Shown one piece after another: positions 11,894 to 22,865 of a stretch of 64,000 bases of DNA. The translations under genes and the position numbers were made by a program. The first letter of the stretch is position 1. Every line of letters starts with the position of its first letter. The notes under the pieces are model-generated. The model did not search any database, was not told the DNA's origin, and saw only the letters and a program-made list of their open reading frames with translations. Origin of the DNA: Gyrodactylus bullatarudis (taxonomy: Eukaryota; Platyhelminthes; Monogenea; Gyrodactylidea; Gyrodactylidae); assembly GCA_012064415.1 (NCBI GenBank), contig SSNU01000327.1, positions 148,935 to 212,934 on the forward strand, in the 5' to 3' direction.

Positions 11894-12870
11894 AAATTTA
11901 CGCTTGTTGTTCTCTAACCTTCCACATGAGTTTAGAATCTAACAATTTTTTCAATGTATTTTAAGACAGGATGAAAACGACCTCATATCTAGGTTCGTTT
12001 TGCATTAATATATCATATACCAACGTTTCAGAGCAATGGGTTCAAAGATGACGATTTCAAGTTTTTTTCATAATTCATCGATGAAATTTATACCATTCGA
12101 TAGAGAATCAAAAATTATATAAGTTTCCACTTTTGTTTCTAGGAAAAACGTAACAGAAAACATTAGTGGCTGTCTAAAATCAATTTCCAGTTTTATCCAC
12201 CAACATTTCATTTCTTAAAAATCATCTGAATTCCAGAGCTAGCTTGTGAAGGGATTGACTTGGATGTAAAACCACTCTGACTCTCACCCCTCTTGTTCCA
12301 GAGATTAGAGAGTAATGTTTACACTATTCAACATTGAGCTCAAGCCCTTTCGTCCTTCACCTCATGCTAGTTATTGTGCGCTTTTATGCCCAAGTTGAAT
12401 CTTTTTCTCAATCTACCTCAAAATATTCAAGGGGGGGATTGATTACTAAAGGATAACTAAAAGAATCTAAAGAAAAGAAAACTTTTCAAATTAGAAATTG
12501 CTTCTCCTCTCACACCTGCTAGTTATGCGATTTTTGGCTCGGCTAAATCTTATTCATAACGGTTCACACTTATAAGCTGACAATAAACATGAATTTTTTA
12601 AATTTATCATTAAAGATCTCTTAAAACTTTACTGATCTGAAATAGTTCACAATATGATCAGACGGAATTCCATCCCATGCAATTCGGGCCATATGCATAA
12701 CTTCCTAATAAAATAATTGAGCGTATAAAAGTTTTAACATATAAATTTTAAATTACTATTATTACTTTGTAGTATATTGATGAAAATTTATATTGAAATA
12801 TATCAAAAATTATCAATTTTATCCGGAAGTTATTTTATTGATTAGATACAATTAACTAGAACAATTATAA
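11894..12870. other. No gene seen
   Basis: AT-rich sequence downstream of PLE-1 and of PLA2-3. The first ~40 bases (…CGCTTGTTGTTCTCTAACC) match sequence beside the other hammerhead-like copies, so are probably PLE terminal repeat. Nothing else recognised. Confidence 0.5.
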
Positions 12871-14483
12871 TTATTGAAATTTAACTCTTGAAAAAATTAT
12901 AGTGTTGCAAGCTCCTCCATTGTTTTCTGTACTATTCTCAATACATGGTAATGTATTATTTCTCAAAATGAAACATTTTTGTGCTTTTGTTTTGAAGTAA
13001 ATCCGGCGTATAACGTAGGAGAATTGTCCATTAATATTTTTCAAACAATCATGAAATCTAAAAGAAATGTATAATACATGAAATGAAATCTTTCGTGAAT
13101 TATTAATTTTAATCGATAGCTTTCCTGTGAATAATAAGTACTGACATATACCATACATCTATGTCAGATACTAGATATTGTTCCTAGGTTTCTATAATCT
13201 AATTTCTAAGGAATTAAATACGGGTTTATTTATCTTAGTATAAGTCTTAAATCTAATAAATCTTTAAATTTCAAACATTATTGTAATTGAATTGAAATGC
13301 TCTTACTCCTGATCGCAATCACAGCCGCTGTAAGAATACTCTGTTGGGTTGTAATAGCCGAAATTCTCTTGTTTTGGCTTAATTTTGAGGGGACATTTAT
13401 CATGACTTCTACAACATTTATCCGTGTCTACAAAGAATCCAAGATCTTCATCATTTTTAGCTATTCTACCCGGACCGCACCATTTAGTACCTGGGAATAT
13501 TTTCCATCTGGAATGTCGACTCTGAAATGGGAAATTATATAATTGGAAATTAGCTTTATGGATATAAAAATATTACTTTAATAATCTATGATTAAAATTA
13601 ACATCAATAGTTTTCTGCTAGACGTCTATACCTTTTGCATGTCATTCTGAGAGAAAGTGTTGAACAAACTGCTATATAATTGTTTTCATTTTGCAAGTCG
13701 TGAAAAGGGGGGTTTATTTATATGCCTGAACGTAAAATTTTTTAAAGGTCAAATGTTAAACTCATTCTGATTGGTTAAAATTTTTGACTAAATTTTTTAA
13801 ACTTTCTATGTACATAGTGTCTACGACGATAGTGAAACATCACATAACATGATGAGAATGTGAGAAAAAAAGTTTTGGCCTTGTATAGGAACGGGGGTAA
13901 CTGGAGGGAATATGCCAAGATGTCTGTGTTCCTTATTCCACAGCCTACCGTTGGGTTCGTAGTGAAAATGATTTACGCCTACCAAGAGGAGGACATTAAT
14001 GATTATTCAAGAACTGGAGATTATTACAACATGAGAATTTTAGAAATTAGGGTTGAACAAGCTATACGACAGATATTCCTAGATACGATTTCTCAATGTG
14101 CCGTACATATTGAAAAATATTATCCTATTATAATAAAAAAATCCGTCATACTATTAATTATACATCAGGATGGACTGTTGTACATATACTTCTATAAAAT
14201 TACACTACATTTATACTCCATTTTGTATATCTTTATAATGAAAAAAATTATCTAGCAGTTTGTTCAACACTTTCTCTCAACATGACATGCAAAAATGTCG
14301 ATAATCAAAAGTAGATATGACTGAGAATAAAATACGTTTCGTATTTATAGAAGATAAACATGAATATCAAAATTATACAGTTTTATGAAAAATTCATTAC
14401 TTAATGAAAATAAGATTATTTATTCAATAACTCACATTTAAGCAAGTAAGAAAAATTGAAATAAGAATAATAAAGGCTCTCAT
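12871..14483 (-). CDS. Group III secreted phospholipase A2 (PLA2-3)
   Basis: Three exons: 14436-14483 (16-residue hydrophobic signal starting MRAFIILIS), 13307-13521 and 12871-13057. Intron 1 is phase 0 with a GTGAGT donor and TTTCAG acceptor; intron 2 is phase 2. Exon 2 carries WCGPG, EDLG, the catalytic CCRSHDKC and CDCD; exon 3 carries F-H-D-C-L and later cysteines. A mariner-type MITE (13629-14297) lies inside intron 1 and would be removed by splicing. Ca-binding and His-Asp catalytic residues are intact, so the product should be an active, secreted enzyme. The middle segment differs strongly from PLA2-1 and PLA2-2, showing old duplication. Confidence 0.83.
13629..14297 (-). mobile_element. 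Tc1/mariner-type non-autonomous element, copy 1
   Basis: Ends carry inverted repeats starting TACCTTTTGCATGTCATTCTGAGAG with TA at the left border; the right end is slightly eroded. The same family occurs in opposite orientation at 58907-59581 with the same length (~670 bp). The 131-codon plus-strand frame at 13860 begins with a helix-turn-helix-like segment (KKVLALYRNGGNWREYAKM) typical of mariner-type N termini but then degenerates. Confidence 0.75.
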
Positions 14484-15480
14484 CTTGATTTTTCAATAGT
14501 TTCTACAGACAATTTATCAAGTCAATTTTGTAACAATTTAGCCAATAAAAATCATTTCAAATTGCAATTCGTTACACAATCTATGTATTAGTTCTACGAG
14601 CTCTAAAATATTTCTATTTTGTTATATTCGACGAAATATTTGGATTTTAATACACTGATATGAAAATTTCATGACTAATACGAATCAATATATGAGTAAC
14701 TGTATAGGTCATTCCAATTATGATGATTTAATATTTAACAAATACTCCAATGGCAAGAGTATATATCAAAAAGCATAGAATAGTCAGCATAAAAATCTCT
14801 TAATAAATAATAAAGCCATTTTATCGTAGGCTTTCATCATGATTAGATGAACATGATGTTGATATTATGGATAAATAAATATTTTGAATAGAAATGGTAA
14901 AATCTATTGCGTGACTACATCAGTAATATTATGATTTGGGAATGACGCAAAATTTTATTTACGCGTGTATTACACATAAGCCAATGAAAATCAAGGAGGT
15001 TCTTGTGAACTATTCAATTCCTATTATGATCTATTTAGATACATGTATATTCATGTGTATTATTAACTTATTATTCTTGATACAAATGTGTATGATGGAC
15101 GAAACTTACTTTAATCATCTTGATCTCTCAATTCTTATTTGATTAAAAACCAAAGTTTTGCTAGGTTTATCTAAGCATACCAAACTCACATAAAATTCAG
15201 TACCTTGATTCGGTGCATGGGCTTTTTTTTCTATTTTTATCATTATGGGTATCTCAATTCAAAATTTTCAGTCCAATAAAATCATAGATAGAAAATAATC
15301 GAGATGTTTTCGGAGGTATCGGTCACGTGATTGAGATCGATAAGACGAAAGTATCATCATCGTTGTATTTTCAGAAATGAATGGATCGTTGGCGCTTATG
15401 ATCAAATGTATTTGACTGAAAATTTTTACAGAGAGAAATAATTTTATAATTTAAAATTATTTAATTTAATTTATAAATCA
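14484..15480. other. No gene seen (upstream of PLA2-3)
   Basis: AT-rich, with short chance frames only (for example 14936-15142). It would include the PLA2-3 promoter; no convincing TATA element was picked out. Confidence 0.45.
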
Positions 15481-15499
15481 TTTTAATCAGGATAAAAAT

Positions 15500-15688
15500 T
15501 TGAAAAATATGTCCATACGATTAAAAAATTTATTATCACTTTCAAAAAGTATTTTGCTAATTAGAGATTGTTTGGTTCAAATTCATCATCGGCAGGAAAT
15601 CTTTCTCGATAAGACAACTTCCATTAAAAGACTGTGTGCAGTTTGTGAATCGACTGGCATCAAAACAAGGCGTAAAGATGAAGAATAA
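15500..15688 (+). pseudogene. Possible piggyBac-type transposase C-terminal fragment
   Basis: A 62-codon frame containing HHRQEIFLDKTTSIKRLCAV followed by CESTGIKTRR. A GRH-F-EK…C-x-V-C pattern with basic tail occurs at the C-terminal cysteine-rich domain of piggyBac-like transposases. The second half of the zinc motif is missing, and no DDD core is present nearby. Weak, pattern-based call. Confidence 0.3.
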
Positions 15689-16084
15689 CATTTTTACCAA
15701 TCGAGGCATAATACCAGATACATTGTCAAGACATTTACTAAATCTGCATTAAAATATTTTTAATTTTCCACGAAAATTCTCAAACTGAAAATTTCTTTTG
15801 ATTTGCGAATAATATAGTTTAACTATTCTTCGGAATTTAATCCACAATGTGCTTCCAATTTTACTTATTACAGACAATTGCCAAAGAGTCTTCATGTATA
15901 GGAGAATGGAAAACGCGAAAAGAGTTTCATATATAATGAAATGATATAATGTATTCTTCGACCTTAAACACATCTTAATCTTCAAGTTAATTATAATGAG
16001 AACACTTAATACTAATTATCAGAGTCTCAAAAATGACTATTTTTACTAAACTGCACAGGAAGTTGCATGGCTTTAAAAATGATA

Positions 16085-17135
16085 ACACAGGGGGTCATGA
16101 ATTCAAAATTGCGGTAAAAAGTAAAATAATACTGATTCTGGTGTAAAATTTTGCGCATCTGTGCTCAGATCTGTAAAATTCACTATAATTTCTGAGATAA
16201 TTGGAAAAAACGGTATTTCCCAAAATTCCAAATTTCCCAAATCTTTAAAATTAATTTTCGCAAAAGCCGTAAATGTTATTGTATTAATTGTTTCGCAATT
16301 AGATGAGAAACTAAATTCTGCGTCGATTGATATGACTTTTGTAGGGGTTGAGTTTTATCGGCTTTCGGAAATTAACGCGAAATAAAGGTAATGTTCGAAT
16401 TTTTGGGTTTTTTTTTGTTGAATTTTCACCATGTTTTAGAGAACAAATAGACTTTCCGAAGAGATTTTTAAAAAATTTTAAAGGCTATCAGGATCAAAAT
16501 TTTGTGAGCTTTCCGAATCTGCCATTTGTTTTTGGTTATCTAATTCAGAAAAGGTGTAAAAATCGCATTTTTGAAATCTGTTTTTAGACAGAGTTTTTCC
16601 GTTTTTACGTTTTAAGCTCCCATTATAAGCAAAGCTTGCTTCAAAATCTAGTAGAAAAAAATTCCTTGCTTTCTGAGATAAACTAACTAAACAATTGTTA
16701 AAAACTATTCCTTTGACTTATTTGTATTGCAAGAAAAATTACAAAAATACATTTCTAATTCTAAAGATATTTCATTTAAGGCAATTAAAAACTCACCTAA
16801 CTCTTCAGGAATTGGCGATAAATCCAAATGACCAAGTTCATCTTCTTTAATATTAAAAGAACTTCAAAATGAGGGGCTGGGTGTCTTATAAGAATGTTAT
16901 TTGCATGATTTATTACTGACTAAAGTTCATCCTTTCTCAGGCACAAGGTACTAATCAACATTGACGAATAGAAATGACTCATATGATCAATTCTATGTCT
17001 TCAGTGATTGGTTCATTATAATACCCTGTGAATTTTACAGATCTGAGCACAGATTCGGGATCAGCGCAAAATTTTAAAGAATCAGTTTTATTTTACTTTT
17101 TACCGCAATTTTGAATTTTTCATGACCCCCTGTGT
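16085..17135. mobile_element. Long-TIR non-autonomous DNA element
   Basis: Begins ACACAGGGGGTCATGAA and ends with its inverse; the TIRs are about 100 bp and differ by small indels. Inside, a minus-strand frame of about 50 codons (about 16700-16855; PIPEELGEFLIALNEIS) may be a transposase scrap. Diverged relics of the same TIR are visible near 7545-7735, 40330-40550 and 62440-62560. Confidence 0.65.
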
Positions 17136-17951
17136 AATTAAAGGTTCTAAAGTTGCTTAGTACTCTGGGTTCCGAAGTTATAACCTACTAAATTCTACTT
17201 TTTATTCTTATACTATTTCAACTTTTAAATAACTTTTAGTAACTTAAATTCCCATGCCGTGTTTAGTTATAAACCCTAATTCTGATTGGTCCTTGAAATC
17301 TCGACCAATCAGATTATGCTAAATTCATTGATACAATAATTGAGCGTGGTGAATCCTTTTTTGATTATCTAACCGCGTTTCAAAAAGCAATACCCTTATG
17401 AATTCACTGTAATATGCGACCGCATGTATCACCTCGTAGAAATTTCAAAACCGATAGATTTAACATGATGAAGATTTTTAATAAAAAATTTCAATAAAAT
17501 GATCAATCATTAATTTTCAAATCCCATTACTTTAAAGTAGATCATGTAATATACTAAAAATAGTAATTTATTCTATCGTTTGTATAATATTTTGCGATTT
17601 TTAAGCTACTATTTTTGAGACTCTGCTAATTATAATTAAAATTTTTAAGTCTAAAATTTTATATTGGTATGTGTAGCGGACTAAATTTAAAGAAGCATAC
17701 ATTCAATCGATCCACTATACATGAAACTCTTTTCAAGATATCTCATTTTACTATACATGAAGACACTTTGTTAATTTACTGTTTTTCTCTCACTCAATAT
17801 TAAATAGTCAATCACGATGTGATTTCATCTTGAATTCATAATATGCTCTTCTAGTTTTCTTTAAAATCCCTGGCTAAGTGGAAAATTAAACTTGATGTTT
17901 AAATTACGCTAGTCATATCCATTAAAAACTGGTGAAACAAATAAACATTAC
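17136..17951. other. No gene; expected PLA2-4 third exon absent
   Basis: Searched on the minus strand for an acceptor followed by the F-x-x-C-L pattern that starts exon 3 in the three other PLA2 genes; none was found. AT-rich otherwise. Confidence 0.5.
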
Positions 17952-18159
17952 TTTGAATCGCATCTGCAGTCTGATATTGTAAAAAAATAATAGTTCCAAA
18001 TGTTATACTTTGTTGTATACGATTCAATATATGTATCACAAAAGTCATGTTCTCTACAGCAGCTGTCTGTTTCATTAGCTGACCCAAGATCATCATAACT
18101 GACAGATAAATTCCCGATGCCGCACCACTTAGTACCTGGCATAATTAGACCCCAGTTAC
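17952..18159 (-). pseudogene. Group III phospholipase A2, partial (PLA2-4)
   Basis: Corresponds to exon 2 of the three complete paralogues: acceptor TTTTAG at the 5' edge and donor AA|GTAATG at the 3' edge. Ca-loop reads WCGIGN (Ile for the usual Pro), then YDDLG, the catalytic CCREHDFC, and CRCD. No exon 3 is found downstream. The nearest upstream candidate exon (ATG CTT TTC TTA TTT GAT then GTAAGT, near 18240) is very short and joins out of frame. I read this as a decaying copy, though exon 3 could be beyond an intron I cannot see. Confidence 0.65.
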
Positions 18160-18837
18160 CTAAAATATTATGCTTTAAGGGTGATAATATAGACAGAAGA
18201 AGTTAAGTCTTACTGAGTAACTTACATCAAATAAGAAAAGCATTTGAAAATGAAAAAAATCTTCGCTCAAGTTATTTTAATGGAAATTAATAATCGATTG
18301 CTAGGTTTGGAAAAATGTATGGAATTCAATTAAATCACCATAGATAGAAATTTTGGTGAAATGTTTTATTGAAATTGGCATAATTCACTAAGATAAGAGT
18401 ATATCATCAAATCAAAATTAAAATAAATTTAGATTAATAACTGGTTTCGAAACTTCAGATAGATTAACAAAACTATTATTTAGTTATCGTTGATAAAATT
18501 TCATTTATAACGGGTTCGTTTAAGCTTTTTAATATTGCCCTATAACTTTTTTATTTATTCAATAACTATGAATGATACTGGTTTAATATTTAAGGATAGG
18601 TTTATCACTACTATTAATAACATAAGTCCTATTAATAGGTATATGATAGGCTTTTACTTTACTATAATATTATATTTTACGAAAATATACGTTCTTGTAT
18701 TCCGAAAATTTTATTGAACGGTTATGATCGTATTAGAGGGTATAAAAATACCCTTCCATTTATTTGTAAATAGACAAGCAATTTCCATTCTCGTTGGTCT
18801 TTAAAAAAATGTCTATTAAGGTTATGCTTTAAATATA
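18160..18837. other. No gene seen
   Basis: AT-rich flank between PLA2-4 and the LTR retrotransposon. A 60-codon plus frame at 18535 shows no signature. Confidence 0.5.
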
Positions 18838-19295
18838 TGTAATGACGCAGCATCACGCTTGCCATTGGGCTTTCGCGTGTTGGTACCGCGGAGTGTTAGC
18901 GCGTCAACTTGAGGACATACTGCCTCTTCGCAATCAGTAACATCGGAGGCTATAAGCTCTCCGTTAGATGAAGAAAGATGTAGATCGTCATTTAGTTTTG
19001 TTATATTAACGTTGATGGGTTTTGAAGGTTCAGAGTATAAGCACTCAGTAGCTTTTGATGTAGCAGGCTGTTTGGCCTTTTTAATGGTTTTTGGGATGAT
19101 AACCTCTGCGAGGTCTTTGTGTTCACTAACCTTTGAAATAGAAGAAGTATTTTCCATGTTGTATTAATGAGTGTATTTTTTAGAATAATCATTTTACAAA
19201 TTAAGTTAAACAAATTGATTTCTGAATAAATAGTTTTTAAAGTAATTTCTTGTTTTTCTGATTATTGGTGGTGATTCGATATGAAGGTCACCACA
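18838..19295 (-). repeat. 3' LTR
   Basis: 458 bp. Near-identical to the 5' LTR apart from an extra ~60-bp segment around 19117-19180 that is missing from the 5' copy. Other differences are only a few substitutions, suggesting a fairly recent insertion followed by a deletion. Confidence 0.88.
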
Positions 19296-19315
19296 TTCCC
19301 TTCCTTCTGTTGAAG
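19296..19315 (-). promoter_or_regulatory. Polypurine tract
   Basis: On the minus strand, AGAAGGAAGGGAA immediately precedes the 3' LTR. In LTR elements this primes plus-strand DNA synthesis. Confidence 0.75.
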
Positions 19316-19326
19316 ATGGGCCATCT

Positions 19327-20430
19327 TCATAAGACGTAGTCATTATCATATTTGCAATTTTTTGTTCTGATTCTTTTCGATCTTCTTGTTGCCTTGTTTT
19401 CCAGCATCTTTTCATTCAATATGCCTTTCATCTGTTTTGCTATTTTTGTCATTTCTTCTTCTACTTTTTCTTCTTGTTTGTTTGCCGTAGTTTCATCGAC
19501 TTTGTCATCTAGATTTATCTTCTTTTGTAGTCGTGCAGGCTTTACTCTGTCTTTGGATATTTTTTTCATTTTTACCTTTTCTATTAATTATTACATGTTT
19601 TTCTGTCACTTTTATCACTTCGTATGGTACATAATATGTTTGGTCCTTTTTCGACTCTTACATATACCATTTTAGCTTGGTCTAATGCCTTTGGAACATA
19701 TACGTTGTCAGGAAGTTTCCTTTTTTCAATAAATTCATCTGTATTGATTTTTGCTAAAGTTTCCATTAATTGTTTAGTTTCATCGCTTAGGTTTTCTGAT
19801 ATTTTCTGATTTAATATTGTATCATTTGGTAGGTTTAGATTCATACCATATACTCTTTCATGTGGAGATATTCCATCATATGGGGTTGCGTTGTACCATA
19901 ATACTATGTCATCAATTATGTCATACCAATCTGTGGTTTTTTCTGATGCTATTATTACATCTCTTATTAAACGATGACGTCTTTCTATTATTCCATTACT
20001 TTGTGGATGGTATGCTGATGTGAACTGTGGGGTTATTTTTTTCTCATTTAGGTGATCTGTGAATTCTTTGGATACAAAAGCTCTTCCTTGATCCATAGTT
20101 ATGATTTGGGGATATCCTTTTCTCATAATCCATTGCTTTTTTAATGTTTGCCATATAGTTGTGGCTTTTTCATCTATTATTGGTATTAATTCCATATACT
20201 TCGTCTTTCTATCAATGATGCTAAGTACTTTGCTAAAACTGTTGGAAGGACGAAGTGTTAATACGTCGATGTGGATTAAACCTTTTTCTGTTTCTTGGAG
20301 TAATACTGCTCCTATTCCTGTTTTAGATGCATCTGCTTGTATTATGAATGGTGAGTTTGGATCTGGGGATTTTAATACTACTTCTTTTGCTTGGCATTTA
20401 TTAAATGTTTCTGTTTGATGTTCGTTAAGT
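19327..20430 (-). pseudogene. LTR element pol: RNase H fragment and integrase
   Basis: Begins with an RNase H start (QADASKTGIGAVLLQE), then jumps directly to the integrase core: IHIDVLTLRPS (first Asp), ITMDQGRAF (second Asp) and SNGIIERRHR (Glu), so the D-D-E triad is visible. The C-terminal region (19327-19569) is lysine/glutamate rich. The missing stretch between RNase H start and integrase Asp equals the RNase H C-terminal half plus the integrase HHCC domain. At least one frame change occurs near 19580. Not functional on its own. Confidence 0.75.
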
Positions 20431-20431
20431 T

Positions 20432-21063
20432 TTATTTTTGCTGTTCTTTTGGTGTCTTTGATGGCTTGTCTGAGTATATTTTCATATTCTGATGCATTTT
20501 ATAGAAGATTATTTTTCCCAATATTCTTTCCATCTCCTTTCTTGTTTCTGGTATAGGGTAATTTAATATTTCATATTTTTTCTCTTCGCATGGGGTTATT
20601 CCCTCTTTAGATATATTGTGACTTAAAAATGTTATTTCTTCAACTTTAAATTTGCATTTTTCCATGCTTAGTGTTATGTTTTCTGATTGTAATTTTGATA
20701 ATATAAAGTCAATGTGTTCAATATGTTCTTCTTCAGTTTTACTGAATATTAATATATCGTCTAGATATATGCGATTGCAAAATCTATATTTAAGAATAAT
20801 CTGTCCATGTATTGTTGCCATGTACAGCCAGCATTACATAGTCCAAAAGGCATACCTACCCATTCGAGTAGACCGATTGGTGTTTTTATTGCTGTTTTTT
20901 CTATATGTTCTTCTTTTATTTTTATTTGATGGAATGCTTTTCTGCAATCTATGGTTGAGTAATATTCATAACCTGCGACTTTAAGTGTCAAATTTTGTAC
21001 TTTTGGAACAGGATATCTGCTCTTTTTAGTTCTTTCGTTTAATCCTCGGTAATCAACTACCAT
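20432..21063 (-). pseudogene. LTR element pol: reverse transcriptase
   Basis: Two overlapping frames: 20761-21063 (VVDYRGLNERTKKSRYPVP, STIDCRKAFHQIKI, MPFGLCNAG) and 20432-20821 (IYLDDILIFSKTEEEHIEH with the catalytic YLDD, then SHNISKEGI). The catalytic Asp residues are present but a frameshift near 20780 separates fingers/palm from the YLDD segment. Confidence 0.8.
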
Positions 21064-21314
21064 TCTTTCTTTACCATCATGGGTTCTCCTAAATGGATGA
21101 GATAACCATGGGGAGTTTGAGTATCTTAATATTCCTTTTTCTAATAATTCTCTGACATTGTTTCTCTATGTATGCATGAGAGACGTCAGAGTTTTTCCTA
21201 TTGAAATCAAAGAACGGTTTTCCTTCGGTTTCAATTTCATGTGTTACGTTTTTTATCGGTGTTGAAGATTTCTTTAAACTTTAAGAGGATTTGATTTATG
21301 GCTTCATCTGCCTT

Positions 21315-22010
21315 TCATATTTCAAAATTAATAGGTGTTTTATCATAGATTTTACATGGTATTTTCATGTTTAATGCACTATCTATTAACATTTTATTTG
21401 TTAAATCTACCATGAGGTTGTTTTCTATTAGGAAATCTGCTCCTAAGATATTATAAGGGATGTCACATAAGACGTAATTTAAGTTTATGGATATAAGTTC
21501 TTTATTGATATTATTTACATATATATTGGTTTGTATAGTTTTTGATATGGGGATATATGGCCCTGTAATACTACTTATATGAGCCTTTATTTCTTTTTTA
21601 TCCAGTTTGGAGCCTATGATAGAAATATGAGCACCAGTGTCAATAAGGAACTTTTTAAATGATTTTTCGCATATCAAAGATATACGGTAACTTACTGGAA
21701 GTGATCTCGTAAAGTGTTTGCTGGAATCCCTGAACTCGAATTCACAGTTTTTGGTATCAAGGCATTTCTTACATTTGGGCCCGAATTTGTAATGATATAT
21801 ACACATGGTTATGGTTTTTCCGTTTATTGTGGTTCTTACAAGTGGGTCTTTTTGAGTGTTGTTATTATGATATGCATGGTTTTGATAATTTTGATAGTTT
21901 TGTATATCATTTCTTTGCGTTAGGGCCACACTTGGGCCGGGCATATTCTCTTTGTCGTTTGTGATATCGTGAGTTATCTCAGCCAGGTCCACCAATTGAT
22001 CTAGTGGCAT
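21315..22010 (-). CDS. LTR element Gag C terminus and aspartic protease
   Basis: 231 codons. First part has a Gag-end motif (CIYHYKFGPKCKKC), similar in layout to the C-Y-H-x-x-F-G-x-x-A-x-x-C block of CsRn1/Kabuki-type Gag. Second part is a retropepsin with the active-site DTGAHISII and, later, YNILGADFLIENN, the usual closing motif. The frame remains open over both domains, so protease follows Gag directly. Confidence 0.72.
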   Translation of the reverse strand: MPLDQLVDLAEITHDITNDKENMPGPSVALTQRNDIQNYQNYQNHAYHNNNTQKDPLVRTTINGKTITMCIYHYKFGPKCKKCLDTKNCEFEFRDSSKHFTRSLPVSYRISLICEKSFKKFLIDTGAHISIIGSKLDKKEIKAHISSITGPYIPISKTIQTNIYVNNINKELISINLNYVLCDIPYNILGADFLIENNLMVDLTNKMLIDSALNMKIPCKIYDKTPINFEI

Positions 22011-22128
22011 GCCTGCTGGCTTTTCTTATTTCTTTACTGAGCGTGTTCATCCACGTCAGTCTTAGTTGATTTTCGTCTTTTTGAATAGCTGTTTTTAAGA
22101 TACGGTATTTTTCTAATGGAGATTCGGC

Positions 22129-22338
22129 TCATTTTGCCCTCTCCATGACTGTTATCAAGTCTGTTTTGTTAATTTTTCCATATTTCTTTTGAATGTGCTT
22201 TATTAGGCCTTCTGGGTTTTTGATGAATTTTTCTTCTTTTGATAAGTTTAGTATTTCCTCACTGTTTTGACCGTAAGGAGATTTTGTAATTGATATGGCT
22301 ATTGTTTTAGTTCTATCCGTTGTGGGAACGTCCCTCAA
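22129..22338 (-). pseudogene. LTR element Gag N-terminal fragment
   Basis: 69 codons from ATG between the PBS and the Gag/protease frame. No conserved motif, but position and the CsRn1-type layout suit Gag. A stop separates it from the downstream frame. Confidence 0.4.
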
Positions 22339-22460
22339 CGACCAGAACGATTCTATGGCGTTAGTCCACCATGTTATATTGTTATCAAGAGTGGGTAGAA
22401 TGTCCCAATAATAGTCATATGTGTTGTTATATTTTCTCTTTGAGTTTAATGGTTTTTCTG

Positions 22461-22480
22461 GCCTTTCGGCGTGGTCACCA
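22461..22480 (-). promoter_or_regulatory. Primer-binding site, tRNA-Trp-like
   Basis: The element strand reads TGGTGACCACGCCGA directly after the 5' LTR. The first eight bases complement the 3' end of animal tRNA-Trp (…GGTCACCA); the next positions match imperfectly. Confidence 0.6.
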
Positions 22481-22865
22481 TGTAATGACGCAGCATCACG
22501 CTTGCCATTGGGCTTTCGCGTGTTGGTACCGCGGCGTTTTAGCGCGTCAACTTGAGGACATACTGCCTCTTCGCAATCAGTAACATCGGAGGCTATAAGC
22601 TCTCCGTTAGATGAAGAAAGATGTAGATCGTCATTTAGTTTTGTTATATTAACGTTGATGGGTTTTGAAGGTTCAGAGTATAAGCACTCAGTAGCTTTTG
22701 ATGTAGCAGGCTGTTTGGCCTTTTTAATGGTTTTTGGGATGATAACCTCTGCGAGGTCTAATTTTACAAATTAAGTTAAACAAATTGATTTCTTAATAAA
22801 TAGTTCTTAAAGTAATTTCTTGTTTTTCTGATTATTGGTGGTGATTCGATATGAAGGTCACCACA
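22481..22865 (-). repeat. 5' LTR
   Basis: 385 bp; same ends as the 3' LTR but with an internal deletion of roughly 60-70 bp. Confidence 0.88.

Larger units (their letters stand above)
18838..22865 (-). mobile_element. Ty3/gypsy LTR retrotransposon, complete ends, CsRn1/Kabuki-like
   Basis: Two LTRs in direct repeat (18838-19295 and 22481-22865), each TG…CA on the element's strand, with a TATA flank on both sides as likely target duplication. A primer-binding site beginning TGGTGACC abuts the 5' LTR (22480 downward) and a polypurine tract abuts the 3' LTR (19296-19315). The internal region encodes Gag-end, protease, reverse transcriptase, partial RNase H and integrase on the minus strand. At 4.0 kb it is short because the RNase H end and integrase zinc domain are deleted near 20285. 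The PBS matches the tRNA-Trp type used by the CsRn1 clade. Confidence 0.85.

Noticed and set aside
13297..13542. 81-codon plus frame with hydrophobic start
   Set aside because: Antisense to exon 2 of PLA2-3.
19352..19675. Plus-strand frames over the LTR element (19352, 20101, 20652 and others)
   Set aside because: Antisense shadows of the minus-strand pol genes; hydrophobic composition is the complement of lysine-rich coding.
22371..22583. 70-codon plus frame across the 5' LTR border
   Set aside because: Chance frame through the PBS and LTR; no support.
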